Below, piece after piece: positions 1 through 8,593 of a stretch of DNA of 64,000 nt. Made by a program: the position numbers and the translations under genes. The DNA lies in the NCBI GenBank assembly GCA_032718865.1, contig JALUTQ010000004.1, positions 1 to 64,000 on the forward strand. Direction: 5' to 3'. This stretch comes from Tilletia caries (lineage: Eukaryota; Basidiomycota; Exobasidiomycetes; Tilletiales; Tilletiaceae). Under the pieces are notes generated by a model. That model saw only the letters and a list, made by a program, of their open reading frames with translations, was not told where the DNA came from and searched no databases. Numbering within the stretch: position 1 is the first letter of the stretch; every line of letters begins with the position of its first letter.

Positions 1-114
1 CTAACCCTAACCCTAACCCTAACCCTAACCCTAACCCTAACCCTAACCCTAACCCTAACCCCTAACCCTAACCCTAACCCTAACCTAACCCTAACCCTAA
101 CCCTAACCCTAACC
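1..114. repeat. Telomere repeat tract (CCCTAA)n, left chromosome end
   Basis: The window opens with about 19 copies of CCCTAA, the C-rich strand running 5'->3' from the end, as expected at a left chromosome terminus. Two units vary: one has an extra C near 60 and one lacks a C near 85. The tract stops abruptly at 114, where unique sequence begins. TTAGGG-type telomeres are common in filamentous and many yeast-like fungi. Confidence 0.97.
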
Positions 115-1130
115 GTCAATTTTTCGCCGATTTTTTCGACGATTTTTTGGCATTATTTTCCCGCAGTCCCCTTAGTGGGTCGGTCAGACGGGTATATCCT
201 ATTTAGGGAACGGCTTAGGCCTAGTAATGCCAAAAATAATTGACATTTTCAAAAGTAGAACACCGATGGCTAGTATAAGGTTCCAGCACCTTATACATAG
301 AGAAGTATCGTCTCGATTAACTAGTCTAGTACAAAGACAGCTCTAAGAGCGATCACCGGTTAGTAACTAGAAAGCCATACACAATCTGATTTGTACTTTC
401 TGTGAATCCATTTATGACTTAGAGTTACAAATGGAGAATGAACGATGACGCCATCCTATATGGGACCATCGACATAGACAGAAAGACAAAAAGAAGAAAC
501 AAACCTCTCTGAGACCTATATCCCCACATCTCGGCTACCTGAGACTTATGACAGATCACCGACTTAGCCCCGAAAGACCCCCAATTTGGTTGAGGTCCCC
601 ACCCCCCCAAATTTGGCTGTGGTAATCGGCTATCCGTCGGTCTCCTGATTAAGACCCAGCACTGCCACGTCAGTACTCGAATGAGAACCCCCTGAAAAGG
701 GAGCTAGGACCCATCGGCTGACACCGAGATGAAAGGTCATACGGATCATTCTGAGAAAAAGGGTACTTCGATCCAAAGGCCGAGGGCACTTAATTTGGGG
801 CACCACCCCAAAGCCACAACGCCACATCGAAATTTGAGGGACTCCCCCAAATTAGTTACCCTTCTTTCTTCTGTTGGGACAAGTTCACTTAGTTTTTCTG
901 GGGCGCGATGCGTCTTCGGAACATCGTAGAACCCCGTAGAAAGCGCACCTTGACAGGGATGCCCAACAGAAATCAGAGAAGTCCCCGTAGGGGATCCAAA
1001 AGGTATAAAGACGACGCCTGAAGAGTCCAGTTTGAGGACGAAACAGTAAGCGCACCTGTAGCCACGTCTTACTCGCCATCCTCGACTCCTCTTCAAGTCT
1101 CCCTCAAGTTGTCACTTCACTTCTTACTTT
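115..1130. other. Subtelomeric spacer without a recognisable gene
   Basis: I see no convincing gene here: only short overlapping reading frames on both strands without family resemblance. It starts with a T-rich stretch (119-149) where TTTTTCG-CGA is iterated, and contains several scattered CCCCAAATT-like motifs between about 588 and 860. It lies between the terminal telomere and an internal telomeric tract. Confidence 0.6.
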
Positions 1131-1211
1131 AACCCTAACCCTAACCCTAACCCTAACCCTAACCCTAACCCTAACCCTAACCCTAACCCTAACCTAACCC
1201 TAACCCTAACC
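1131..1211. repeat. Interstitial telomeric repeat
   Basis: About 13 CCCTAA units in the same orientation as the terminal telomere, with one unit lacking a C near 1194. Its right end runs without a gap into the interior of a ppo exon, sharing the four bases AACC with it. This looks like a former chromosome end formed on a broken gene and later covered by more distal DNA. Confidence 0.95.
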
Positions 1212-1924
1212 TCACCCAGCAGACGGCGCTGCTGGTTGATCTTTACCTGCAGCCCAAGTACGAGGAGTACAAGAAGCGCATCATCAAGCTCGCGAACCGC
1301 GATGACAAGGAGGCCTTCGAAGAGCTCGAGGGCTTCGTCTACGAAGGCATGCGGATCCAGCCCGTCGTGCTCGGTCTGCCGCGCCGAGCTACGAGGGACC
1401 TCGTCATCAAGGACGGTGACCGCCAGGTCCATGTCAAGGCAGGTCAGCGCCTTGTCATCGGCACGTCCAAGGCGCACCTCGACCCGAAGGCGTTTCCCGA
1501 TCCAGAGAAGCTGAACCCGCACAGGCCACTCAAGGACTACATTCTGCTTGGCAAGGGCATCCACTTCTGCTTCGGCGCCCGTCTATTGGGATTTGCCATG
1601 GCCGCCATGTTGAAGGAAATCTTCAAGCTTCCTAACCTTCGCCGTGCTGCCGGTCGCCAAGGCTCGTTCGTGAAGGTATCGGAGAACGTTGCGGACGGCA
1701 TCATGTCCCACTTGTTCTTGGACTCCTACAGCCGCGAGCTGGTGAGTGTTCACGCCATTCAAAACCTTCTCCTTTTTGCCTGGCTGCTGCGGGCCAGAAG
1801 CCGCTGAACTTCTTGTCTCGGCTTTTGTTTACAGCCCCTCCCGACCTCGCTCGTTTTGGAGTTTGACTCCGACCCGCCTGCTAGCAAGGTCACTCGTGCA
1901 CCTGCTCGCGCGACCCGAGCTTGA
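1208..1924 (+). pseudogene. 5'-truncated ppo (linoleate diol synthase-type) fragment, copy A
   Basis: This is the 3' part of a fatty-acid dioxygenase/P450 fusion gene. The open sequence begins in the middle of the penultimate exon (matching 30300 onward of copy B), runs to a GTGAGT donor at 1742, and continues after an AG at 1833-1834 in a last exon that ends with TGA at 1922-1924. It encodes only the end of the P450-like half: the K-helix-type E-G-M-R motif and the haem-thiolate motif GKGIHFCFG. The peroxidase half and the start are absent, replaced by telomeric repeats. The last exon lacks one base relative to copies B and C, so it reads past their TAG stop by about a dozen residues. Sequence similar to the B flank continues to about 2210. 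Confidence 0.9.
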
Positions 1925-2438
1925 GGCATCACCGACGGCAAACAAGGCACACGCTTCTCGATGCCATCCTTCCTCAATACACGATTTCCCAACTCTCACA
2001 ATCTGCTACGGTTCGGTTTCTCAGCGCCATGTACTTGGCTCGATTTGAGGCTTTTGGGCCTGCTCTTCGGCGACGTTTAGAACGAGGTTCAGCTCTCCGC
2101 TCCCCTTTTCTCCTCGCAACCTGCATCCACCATTTGGTCACACGGCCTTCCGTGTCCCGGACGATTGATTCCCGGTTTCCATCTCCGATCACCGATTCTC
2201 TGTCTTGTTTTGTTACGACCGTCCTGTTGAAATTGATGTAGTTCTGTCGTTGTGACGCAGACTCCCAAACGATCGACGTGATTCCTTCTACAATTTATGC
2301 GGTCATGACTGAAATCTGGAGAAGGGACTGGCTGAGCCCACTCGTAAGTTTTCTCTCGAGTAAACATTCACACACCATCTCGGCCCATGTAGGAACACTG
2401 AACGCATCTATGTCGGAAACGTCTACTATGAGCTAAAG
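1925..2438. other. Spacer between convergent ppo fragment and GMC gene
   Basis: Up to about 2210 this resembles the 3' flank of ppo copy B (31010-31290), so the duplicated block extends beyond the coding region. The remainder is the short convergent intergenic gap and presumed 3' UTR of the GMC gene. No further gene is seen. Confidence 0.6.
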
Positions 2439-5029
2439 CTACTGCAACACATGACCTTTGATGATATCTGCCGCAAACTCTCCAATGCCGTAGACGGTTC
2501 CCTGGACTGTGGTATGTGAGCATAGGCGCACGATCAGTCACTCACGCCAGAGCATATATCCAACCATCCAGTTCCTTTGGAAGAGACTCACGGTGAGTGG
2601 CCACATGAAGAGGAATGATACTGGCGTCTGCGACTCGAACGTTGCTGGTGCCGTAGACGACGAGTTTGTTGTCGACGACGCCGCCCTGATTGCGAGGCAG
2701 CATGGAGCATGTACCGATGCCGTGGTACTCGGTGGCGGCCGTGTCGCGGACGAACTGAGCCATGTCGGCTTGAGCACCCGGGATGACTTCTGTGGCGATG
2801 TAGCTTGCATAGTTCGGGGCGTTTGCAATCTTGCGCAGGTACTCGGTCCCAGCGACAGAAACTTCGATGTCTGCAGATCAAAGGAGTGTATGTTCAGTCA
2901 GCATATCAGACGTGCGAATGTGTTGACCCCCGGTCACCGCTAATGCCCTGGTCGAGAGGCTCAAGGAACGCACCAAAGTCGTTCTCGAAGTAGTGCGGAA
3001 CAATGATGGGTGCGCTCAAGGGGTTGCTTGTGTTGATGTGAATGTGTCCACGAGCGAAGAGATGCTGCTGTGCTGCCACGAAAGTAATGTACGTCTTGCC
3101 CACTTCGGGCGTACCGGTCTGTGTGGAAGAGAAGGAAGGATACATTTCAGTTGTTTGTGCTTGAACCACCCAGCCCCTCGTTCACCAAATGGTCCACATT
3201 ACTCACTGACGCGTAATATCCGTCAAATCCAATAAGCTCCATCTGTCCGACCGTGTCCGGATACTTCTTCAAGAACTCGAGCTGCTTCCTCAGCGTGACA
3301 TTGTACGGCGTCCTAAAGCCAGCAACGTAGGAAGTCGCAGCATCAACCATCGATTTGGCTTTGTCTGTCCCGACGATGGTGTCAAGGGAAACGTATGCGA
3401 CCGCGTTTGTCGCCTCCGTGTAGATAGATGGTCTAGAAGCCAGATTCTGCTTGTAGAGGATTCGCTGCTGTGTGGCAAATTCAGGATCATTGCGGAGGCT
3501 GTCGAGGGTGATATGACCGTTCTTGAGCTCGTAGGCTGCATACACTCCAGTGTCTGTATACGTGTGAAGAATAGGAAGCGTGAAGTCAGAACAAAGTGAC
3601 GACAACTTGATCACTGTCGGCTCGTCACATGCAGCGAATTAAAGATGCTTACGGTCCTGGAGATTCTCCCCCACGCCGTGCAGGTTGACCAGAGTCGGAA
3701 TACCAGCAGCCTTGAGGATTTTCTGGTTCCCGATACCAGAAAGCTCAAGAATTTGAGGCGAGTTGACCACACCCGCAGCAACGATGACTTCGCGTTGGAC
3801 GCGGAGCGAGTGCGTCTTCTTGCTAGTCTGAAAGGAGACTGAGCTGGCCCTGACGTTGCCGGACCGGTCCTTGGAGCCGGTAAAGTTCATCTTGGTGACG
3901 GTCGAGTTGAGGAAGACCTTCAGATTGGGACGCGCCGCATTGGGGAGATAGTATGCCACAGCAGTATACGAGCGCGTCGAGTTGATCGGGTTGCTTGAGC
4001 TAGGATGGAGCGAAGCACCGATGTTGTCTCCGGCCAAAGGTTGGTTGTTGACCGGCAAACCGAGAGAGTTGAGAGCGGGTACCCAGTTTTGTGCCTGTTC
4101 AGAGATGCACTTGGGGAAAGAGACCTTGATGGGCCCGGAGGAGCCGTAGTCAGACGCCGTTGTGGAGAAGTGGAGTCTGTCTTGTTGATCCTGGGGAGGG
4201 GAAAAGAACTGCTCTGCCTTGCGCATGTATCTGTACATGTTTGACCAGTTCCAGCCCTTGTTTCCGAGTTCCTCCCATGCGTCGTATTCGTGCTTTGACC
4301 CGCGGTCCCACTGCATGAGTCGTCATCCAGACAGAGTCGAGAAAGTAGTGAGCGACTGGAACAGAATGTTCGAAGGGCCAAGACAGCTACGAGCTCGTAG
4401 ACTCACCAGGAGGAAGTTCAGAGCACTGCTTCCACCAAGGACCTTTCCGCGTGGCCAGTACTTTGCTGGAGTCTTGGGACCAGGCTGTGTGTAGAACTGG
4501 TAATCATACTGGAGACCATAGATCGACGCACGGTTAGCATCCGAGACCGGAGACACCGGGCAAGACAGGGCTCGTCCCAAATGCAGTCGCTCACCTTTGT
4601 CCTGAGGTTTTCGCCGATGAGACCAGGAACGTCGATGATGTCCACGTTGAAGGCACTGTCACCTGCCTCGATGACGGCGACGGACTTGCTGGGGTCTTCG
4701 CTGAGACGCGCTGCGATGACCAGACCAGCCGTTCCTCCACCGATGACGATGTAATCTGCAAAGATGGGCCATGTCGACGTAGGTACGTCTCCACAATCAG
4801 TAACATCGCTTATCGATAGAAGGAACGAAACAGAAGGCCGCTAATACGTACCATAAGGTTGGTCTCGGAGGCCCCAGGAAAAGTTGAATCCGAGGCTAGG
4901 GATGACTGGCTCCACGGAATCCATGCGAGTAGAGTCATGGTTCTGGGTCCAGGGTGCCGCTCTGACAGTGAGAGCGAGGGCGAGTAGAGCCGTTGCGGTC
5001 ACGAACTGAAAGGCTTTCATCATGTTCAT
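2439..5029 (-). CDS. Secreted GMC-family FAD oxidoreductase (intact, 8 exons)
   Basis: FAD-dependent glucose-methanol-choline oxidoreductase, aryl-alcohol oxidase/choline dehydrogenase-like; the substrate cannot be told from sequence. Exons (minus strand): 5029-4852, 4755-4595, 4508-4407, 4310-3653, 3553-3207, 3118-2938, 2870-2592, 2506-2439. All junctions are GT-AG and phases close to 657 aa, a usual length for the family. A hydrophobic leader follows the start ([12 protein letters not shown]), suggesting secretion. The FAD Rossmann motif VIGGGTAGL lies near residue 65, then the two GMC signatures [13 protein letters not shown] and [12 protein letters not shown]. The catalytic pair is His592 (EYHGIGTC) and His635 ([13 protein letters not shown]). 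Three Met codons occur at the start (5029, 5023, 5020); I took the first. It is convergent to the ppo fragment and is the only complete GMC copy in the window. Confidence 0.92.
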
Positions 5030-5152
5030 CGACTGGGCGAGGTCTTTAAAGCTTGACTCGGGACGTGCGTGGGAGAATGCAAAGATTGAGCAGGATCCTT
5101 CGAAGTAGAGGGGATGGTTGTGGTCCGACAGAGAAAAGCAGGCGGAGTCAGC

Positions 5153-5161
5153 CTTTTTATA
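5153..5161 (-). promoter_or_regulatory. TATA box of the GMC gene
   Basis: On the minus strand the sequence reads TATAAAAAG about 125 bases upstream of the chosen GMC start codon, a plausible core promoter position for a fungal gene. Confidence 0.6.
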
Positions 5162-5522
5162 GTGGACATCTTGAGTCCAGCATCCACGCACCATGATAAT
5201 GAATTGCAGCTCACAGTGTGATCCCAACTCGAAAGCTGTCAAGGTGCACCTCTCACTCGCACCTCACACGAGTGAGGTGTGATGAGCGGGTCCCTAGCGT
5301 CGAGAGCGAGCGTAAGCGTAAAAGAAACGTATAAGCTCATTTGACCTGAATGAGATGGTCGACATGGAGGTGAGGACATAGGAGGGGGAGGGATATAGGA
5401 GGGGGAATGAGACGCGGAAAGTCGACAGGCATTACTTCCGCTACGTGTCGGGGCCCAGCAGCATGTCTTCGGTTCCGGGAGCATTTCTACTCGTAAGTAG
5501 GGCTCACGCATCGTCCAATCTG

Positions 5523-5549
5523 CAGGCATCAGGCATCAGGCATCAGGCA
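5523..5549. repeat. Heptanucleotide tandem repeat (CAGGCAT)n
   Basis: Three perfect copies plus a partial fourth copy of CAGGCAT. A simple microsatellite in non-coding DNA. Confidence 0.9.
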
Positions 5550-6045
5550 CGAGGTATGATATATAATTTTCAAAGCGAATGTGGACGTGCTTCTTACTTG
5601 AGACTGCGAATGACTTATAGGGTTATCGCAAAGAAAGAGCCATTCTGACCAAAAGAGCTTTCCGCAGCTGGCTCTCAACCACAGTTCTTCTCGCTCTGCC
5701 TCTCTGCCGTCCCGTATATATTTGAAGTCATGCGTCATGCCGATTGTACATGTGGCTGCAACGTGGGATTCCGATTTTGCGTCACAGGTGGAAAGTCTAG
5801 CGGCTAACGTGACTTTCATGGTACTGTTTTCTCTAAATCATAGACACCTGGCAGCTCTTCCATAACGTTTGTGGAATTCTTTATTCTTGAAGGCACCCAT
5901 TATTATTATACTTGAGGATGTTGCACGTTGCATCTCTCCGATAGAAACTCTCTGGCCTCTGCCAAAGTGCAGGCCCTGCCTTTCTCAGCAGCAATGTTCA
6001 GTCCACCTGTTTAGGGTTGCGGGTATGTACGAGTATAGCGCTTGT

Positions 6046-6361
6046 TGTGCTGGCGAGCAGCTAATAGTTACTTACTTCTCAGTTCTCTATGTCCCCGATC
6101 CGTTCCGCTCCGATCCCCGATCGCTCTCAACACTTTTCCTCACTCACTGCTCCAGAATCGTTACGCAACGTCTCACTTTTCCTTCCTCTTTTCCCTTCAT
6201 CAGCCGCACCGGCTTCTCTCTCTCCTGCGCCTCATTTGTATATAAGCGGCTGCGCCCCACTTCCCCCTCTCGCTTAGAACTGATCCGTCATTGCATATTC
6301 TCATTTGTTTAGCCTTAGCTACAGGTAAGACACTCTTCTACCGAACCATTGTGTTCGCACA
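6046..6361 (+). repeat. Gypsy-1 5' LTR
   Basis: 316-bp direct repeat of 12856-13172, with TG...CA ends and 4-bp terminal inversion (TGTG/CACA). It contains a TATATAA core promoter at 6239-6245. Confidence 0.96.
6239..6245 (+). promoter_or_regulatory. TATA box in Gypsy-1 LTR
   Basis: TATATAAGC inside the LTR, about 120 bases before the LTR end. Likely the core promoter for genomic RNA; the same sequence is in the 3' LTR. Confidence 0.65.
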
Positions 6362-6378
6362 TGGTGATGAGAGGGTTC
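6362..6378 (+). other. Candidate primer binding site of Gypsy-1
   Basis: Directly after the 5' LTR the sequence starts with TGG. Its reverse complement ends in CCA and resembles a tRNA 3' end (T-stem side, seven-base acceptor strand, discriminator base, CCA). I cannot name the tRNA without a search. Confidence 0.5.
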
Positions 6379-6428
6379 TCTAGCTGAATCGCACCTACCG
6401 ATTACAGCAACGCCCACAAGACGCCCTC

Positions 6429-6541
6429 GCAGAGACATCCATATCTCCAGTGGTCTCTTCCTCCGCAGGCCCCGCAGAGACCCCCATATCTCCATCGGCC
6501 TCGCCCAACTAGCCTTGCAGAGACCACCATATCTCCATCGG
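6429..6541 (+). repeat. Three-copy leader repeat in Gypsy-1
   Basis: The block GCAGAGACCNCCATATCTCC occurs at 6429, 6474 and 6517 with 42-45 base spacing, in the untranslated leader before gag. It could be a packaging or translational element; the function is unknown. Confidence 0.75.
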
Positions 6542-6701
6542 CTTCTAGCCTTGTCCAGAGCACTTCTCTCCTTTCTCTCTCGATCTCTCACCACTCCATC
6601 CTTCACTCCTCTTTTCTTTTTCGATCTCTCACCCCTACCTCTCTCAACCTCTCCTCTCACAACACACACGCACTACCTACGCACACCCGTCAACAGCCTC
6701 C

Positions 6702-8525
6702 ATGAGTTCCCAAGCCTCAAACAACTCTTCCGTCCGAGGACGGCGTGGACGACATGGCCGCGGTGGACAGGGCGGAGGACACGGCGGACAAGGATCGGCA
6801 GCTGCGCTTCCACCTCAACTTCACGTTTCGCCCGACACGATCCTCCCGCCCACACAACCCTCCGTTTCCGCCATCATGCACGAGTCCATCGTCGACGAAA
6901 TACGGGCTATGCGGGACGAGTTGGCGTCAAGACTGGACGGGTTCAACGCGCGGCTTGGCGAGGTCGAGAAGTGGCAGCGGGCCACCGGCGAAGATGAGGA
7001 GGAGGACACTTCCGGACAACCCGAGCAAGAGGCCGGCACATCCACCCCCCTCCTCGACACGACAGGACAAGCTGGGTACCCGCCAACGACTCCTGCTTTC
7101 GTCACGCGCCGTTCAGATCGGATCCTCCCCCACCAGGTCCCACGGTCCTCGGACCCACAGTCATCGCCCATCCAGGCACATGCTCTTCGCTCCCAGCTCT
7201 TCACCACTCCGTCACCGTCGGGATCCACCCCGCTGGATCGCTTCAAGGCAATGACGACTCCAGAGCGGCGCAAGATCCGCCTGGCCATGAAGAAGCTCGG
7301 CATCCAGGTCCAGGAGTTTATGGGCGCTGCCGACGACAGCGGGTCTGTCACCTCCCAAGATGCTCACGACGGCAATCTTGCGGTGGATGGAGAAGACACG
7401 TCCAACGAGAGTCCCCTTCGACACGTCGTCCAGCCGGACACCCCTCCCGGTCCTGCCATCGCTCCCGCTCCCAACATACGTCCCGGACAGCCGCTCACAT
7501 GCAAACAGGAGTTCCTCGGCAAGTACTCCGGCGATCCGACTCGCTTGGAGGCCTTCCTCAGTCGCGTCCGCGACGTGATCCGATCAGACAACTCCGCGGC
7601 CTGGACCGCCGCTGTCATGCGTGCGTTGCCCATCGCTCTTACCGATGAGGCAGCCGTGTGGCACGAAGGCCTCCAGGACTCCACGGCAAGCTCTCTGACG
7701 TCCTTCGAGGCTTGGTCGACCACGATGAGGAAGGCTTTCCCCATCAATACTGCTCAACAACGCCGAGAAGCGTGTGAGCGTGTATGGACGCCGGCAACAG
7801 AGACTGCCCTGGCCTTCTACTTCCACAAAGTCCGGCAGCTTCGTCAAGCATTCGGCTTCGATCAACCCGACGAAGCCTTGGTGACCGACATTGTCGATGC
7901 ATTGCCCACCAGCTTCCAGACCATGCTACGACTTCCGCGTAATCAAGCTACGCTCGACGATCTCCAACACGAGCTCGGACGATGGGAGTTCTCCTGGCGC
8001 GACATGAATCGGATCTTCCTCCATACCGCCTCGTCCCCATCCACGCCGGCTCAGAGCTCGTCGTCGGCCATTGGTCGCTTCACTCAGCAACAGACCATGG
8101 CGCGCTCGGTTTCCGCGCCGGTTCTCGCTGTCAAGAACCCCGTTCCAGTTCCGACAGCGGCAATCCCAGTCGCGGCTCCGCCTGCGACGACCGCCATCTC
8201 AGCTATGGCTGCTGCCTACGATCCATCTCGTGTCATTCCGGCACGCAACGGTGAGCCTCGCAAGTACCGAGTCGAAGGTCGATCGGTCCCGATGGTTCTC
8301 AACCGTCCTTGCGGGAAGTGCGGAGGAGACCACTTCAACTTCGAACACGCGCATCTCGTTCCTCAAGTCCGGACCCTCACCGTTGACGAGGACGATGACT
8401 ACCCGTTCGAGGACGAAGTGGTCGTAGGCACGTCAAGCTTTTACACGGCGGAACGTCAGGAGGAAGTAAAGGAGGAAAATCAGGGCACTCAGGAGTCCAC
8501 ATCCTCCTCCGTGAGTCGCGACTAA
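6702..8525 (+). CDS. gag: Gypsy-1 Gag
   Basis: A 607-residue Gag read from genomic RNA. The N-terminus is Gly/Arg-rich (RGRRGRHGRGG). A capsid-like region follows around residues 270-440 (LGKYSGDPTRLEAFLSRVRD and onward). The C-terminal CGKCGGDHFNFEH looks like a zinc knuckle in which the last ligand is His rather than Cys. The stop TAA (8523-8525) lies inside a good candidate intron (8511-8593), so removing the intron would extend Gag into the protease frame. Gag proteins form the virus-like particle in the cytoplasm. Confidence 0.88.
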   Translation: MSSQASNNSSVRGRRGRHGRGGQGGGHGGQGSAAALPPQLHVSPDTILPPTQPSVSAIMHESIVDEIRAMRDELASRLDGFNARLGEVEKWQRATGEDEEEDTSGQPEQEAGTSTPLLDTTGQAGYPPTTPAFVTRRSDRILPHQVPRSSDPQSSPIQAHALRSQLFTTPSPSGSTPLDRFKAMTTPERRKIRLAMKKLGIQVQEFMGAADDSGSVTSQDAHDGNLAVDGEDTSNESPLRHVVQPDTPPGPAIAPAPNIRPGQPLTCKQEFLGKYSGDPTRLEAFLSRVRDVIRSDNSAAWTAAVMRALPIALTDEAAVWHEGLQDSTASSLTSFEAWSTTMRKAFPINTAQQRREACERVWTPATETALAFYFHKVRQLRQAFGFDQPDEALVTDIVDALPTSFQTMLRLPRNQATLDDLQHELGRWEFSWRDMNRIFLHTASSPSTPAQSSSSAIGRFTQQQTMARSVSAPVLAVKNPVPVPTAAIPVAAPPATTAISAMAAAYDPSRVIPARNGEPRKYRVEGRSVPMVLNRPCGKCGGDHFNFEHAHLVPQVRTLTVDEDDDYPFEDEVVVGTSSFYTAERQEEVKEENQGTQESTSSSVSRD

Positions 8526-8593
8526 GCATTCCCTCCCGCACACATCTCCCATCATTCCCGTTCTCAATTGTGCTCTTTCTCTTGTCATTGTAG
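8511..8593 (+). other. Candidate spliceosomal intron between gag and pro
   Basis: The donor GTGAGT starts exactly on a Gag codon boundary (603 codons). The 3' end is a long pyrimidine-rich tract ending in TTGTAG. Excision of 83 nt joins Gag in frame to the protease frame starting at 8594. The size fits introns of the host genes here (51-112 nt). The Gag stop codon lies within the intron. Confidence 0.7.

Larger units (their letters stand above)
5030..6040. other. Intergenic region upstream of GMC
   Basis: Contains the GMC promoter and no gene I can support. From about 5920 the sequence becomes similar to 34950 onward, which marks the left edge of the duplicated ATPase block before it was split by the gypsy insertion at 6046. 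Confidence 0.55.

Noticed and set aside
1124..1564. Minus-strand frame with a long Leu-Gly dipeptide run.
   Set aside because: The dipeptide is just translation of the telomeric repeats, and the rest is antisense to the ppo exon.
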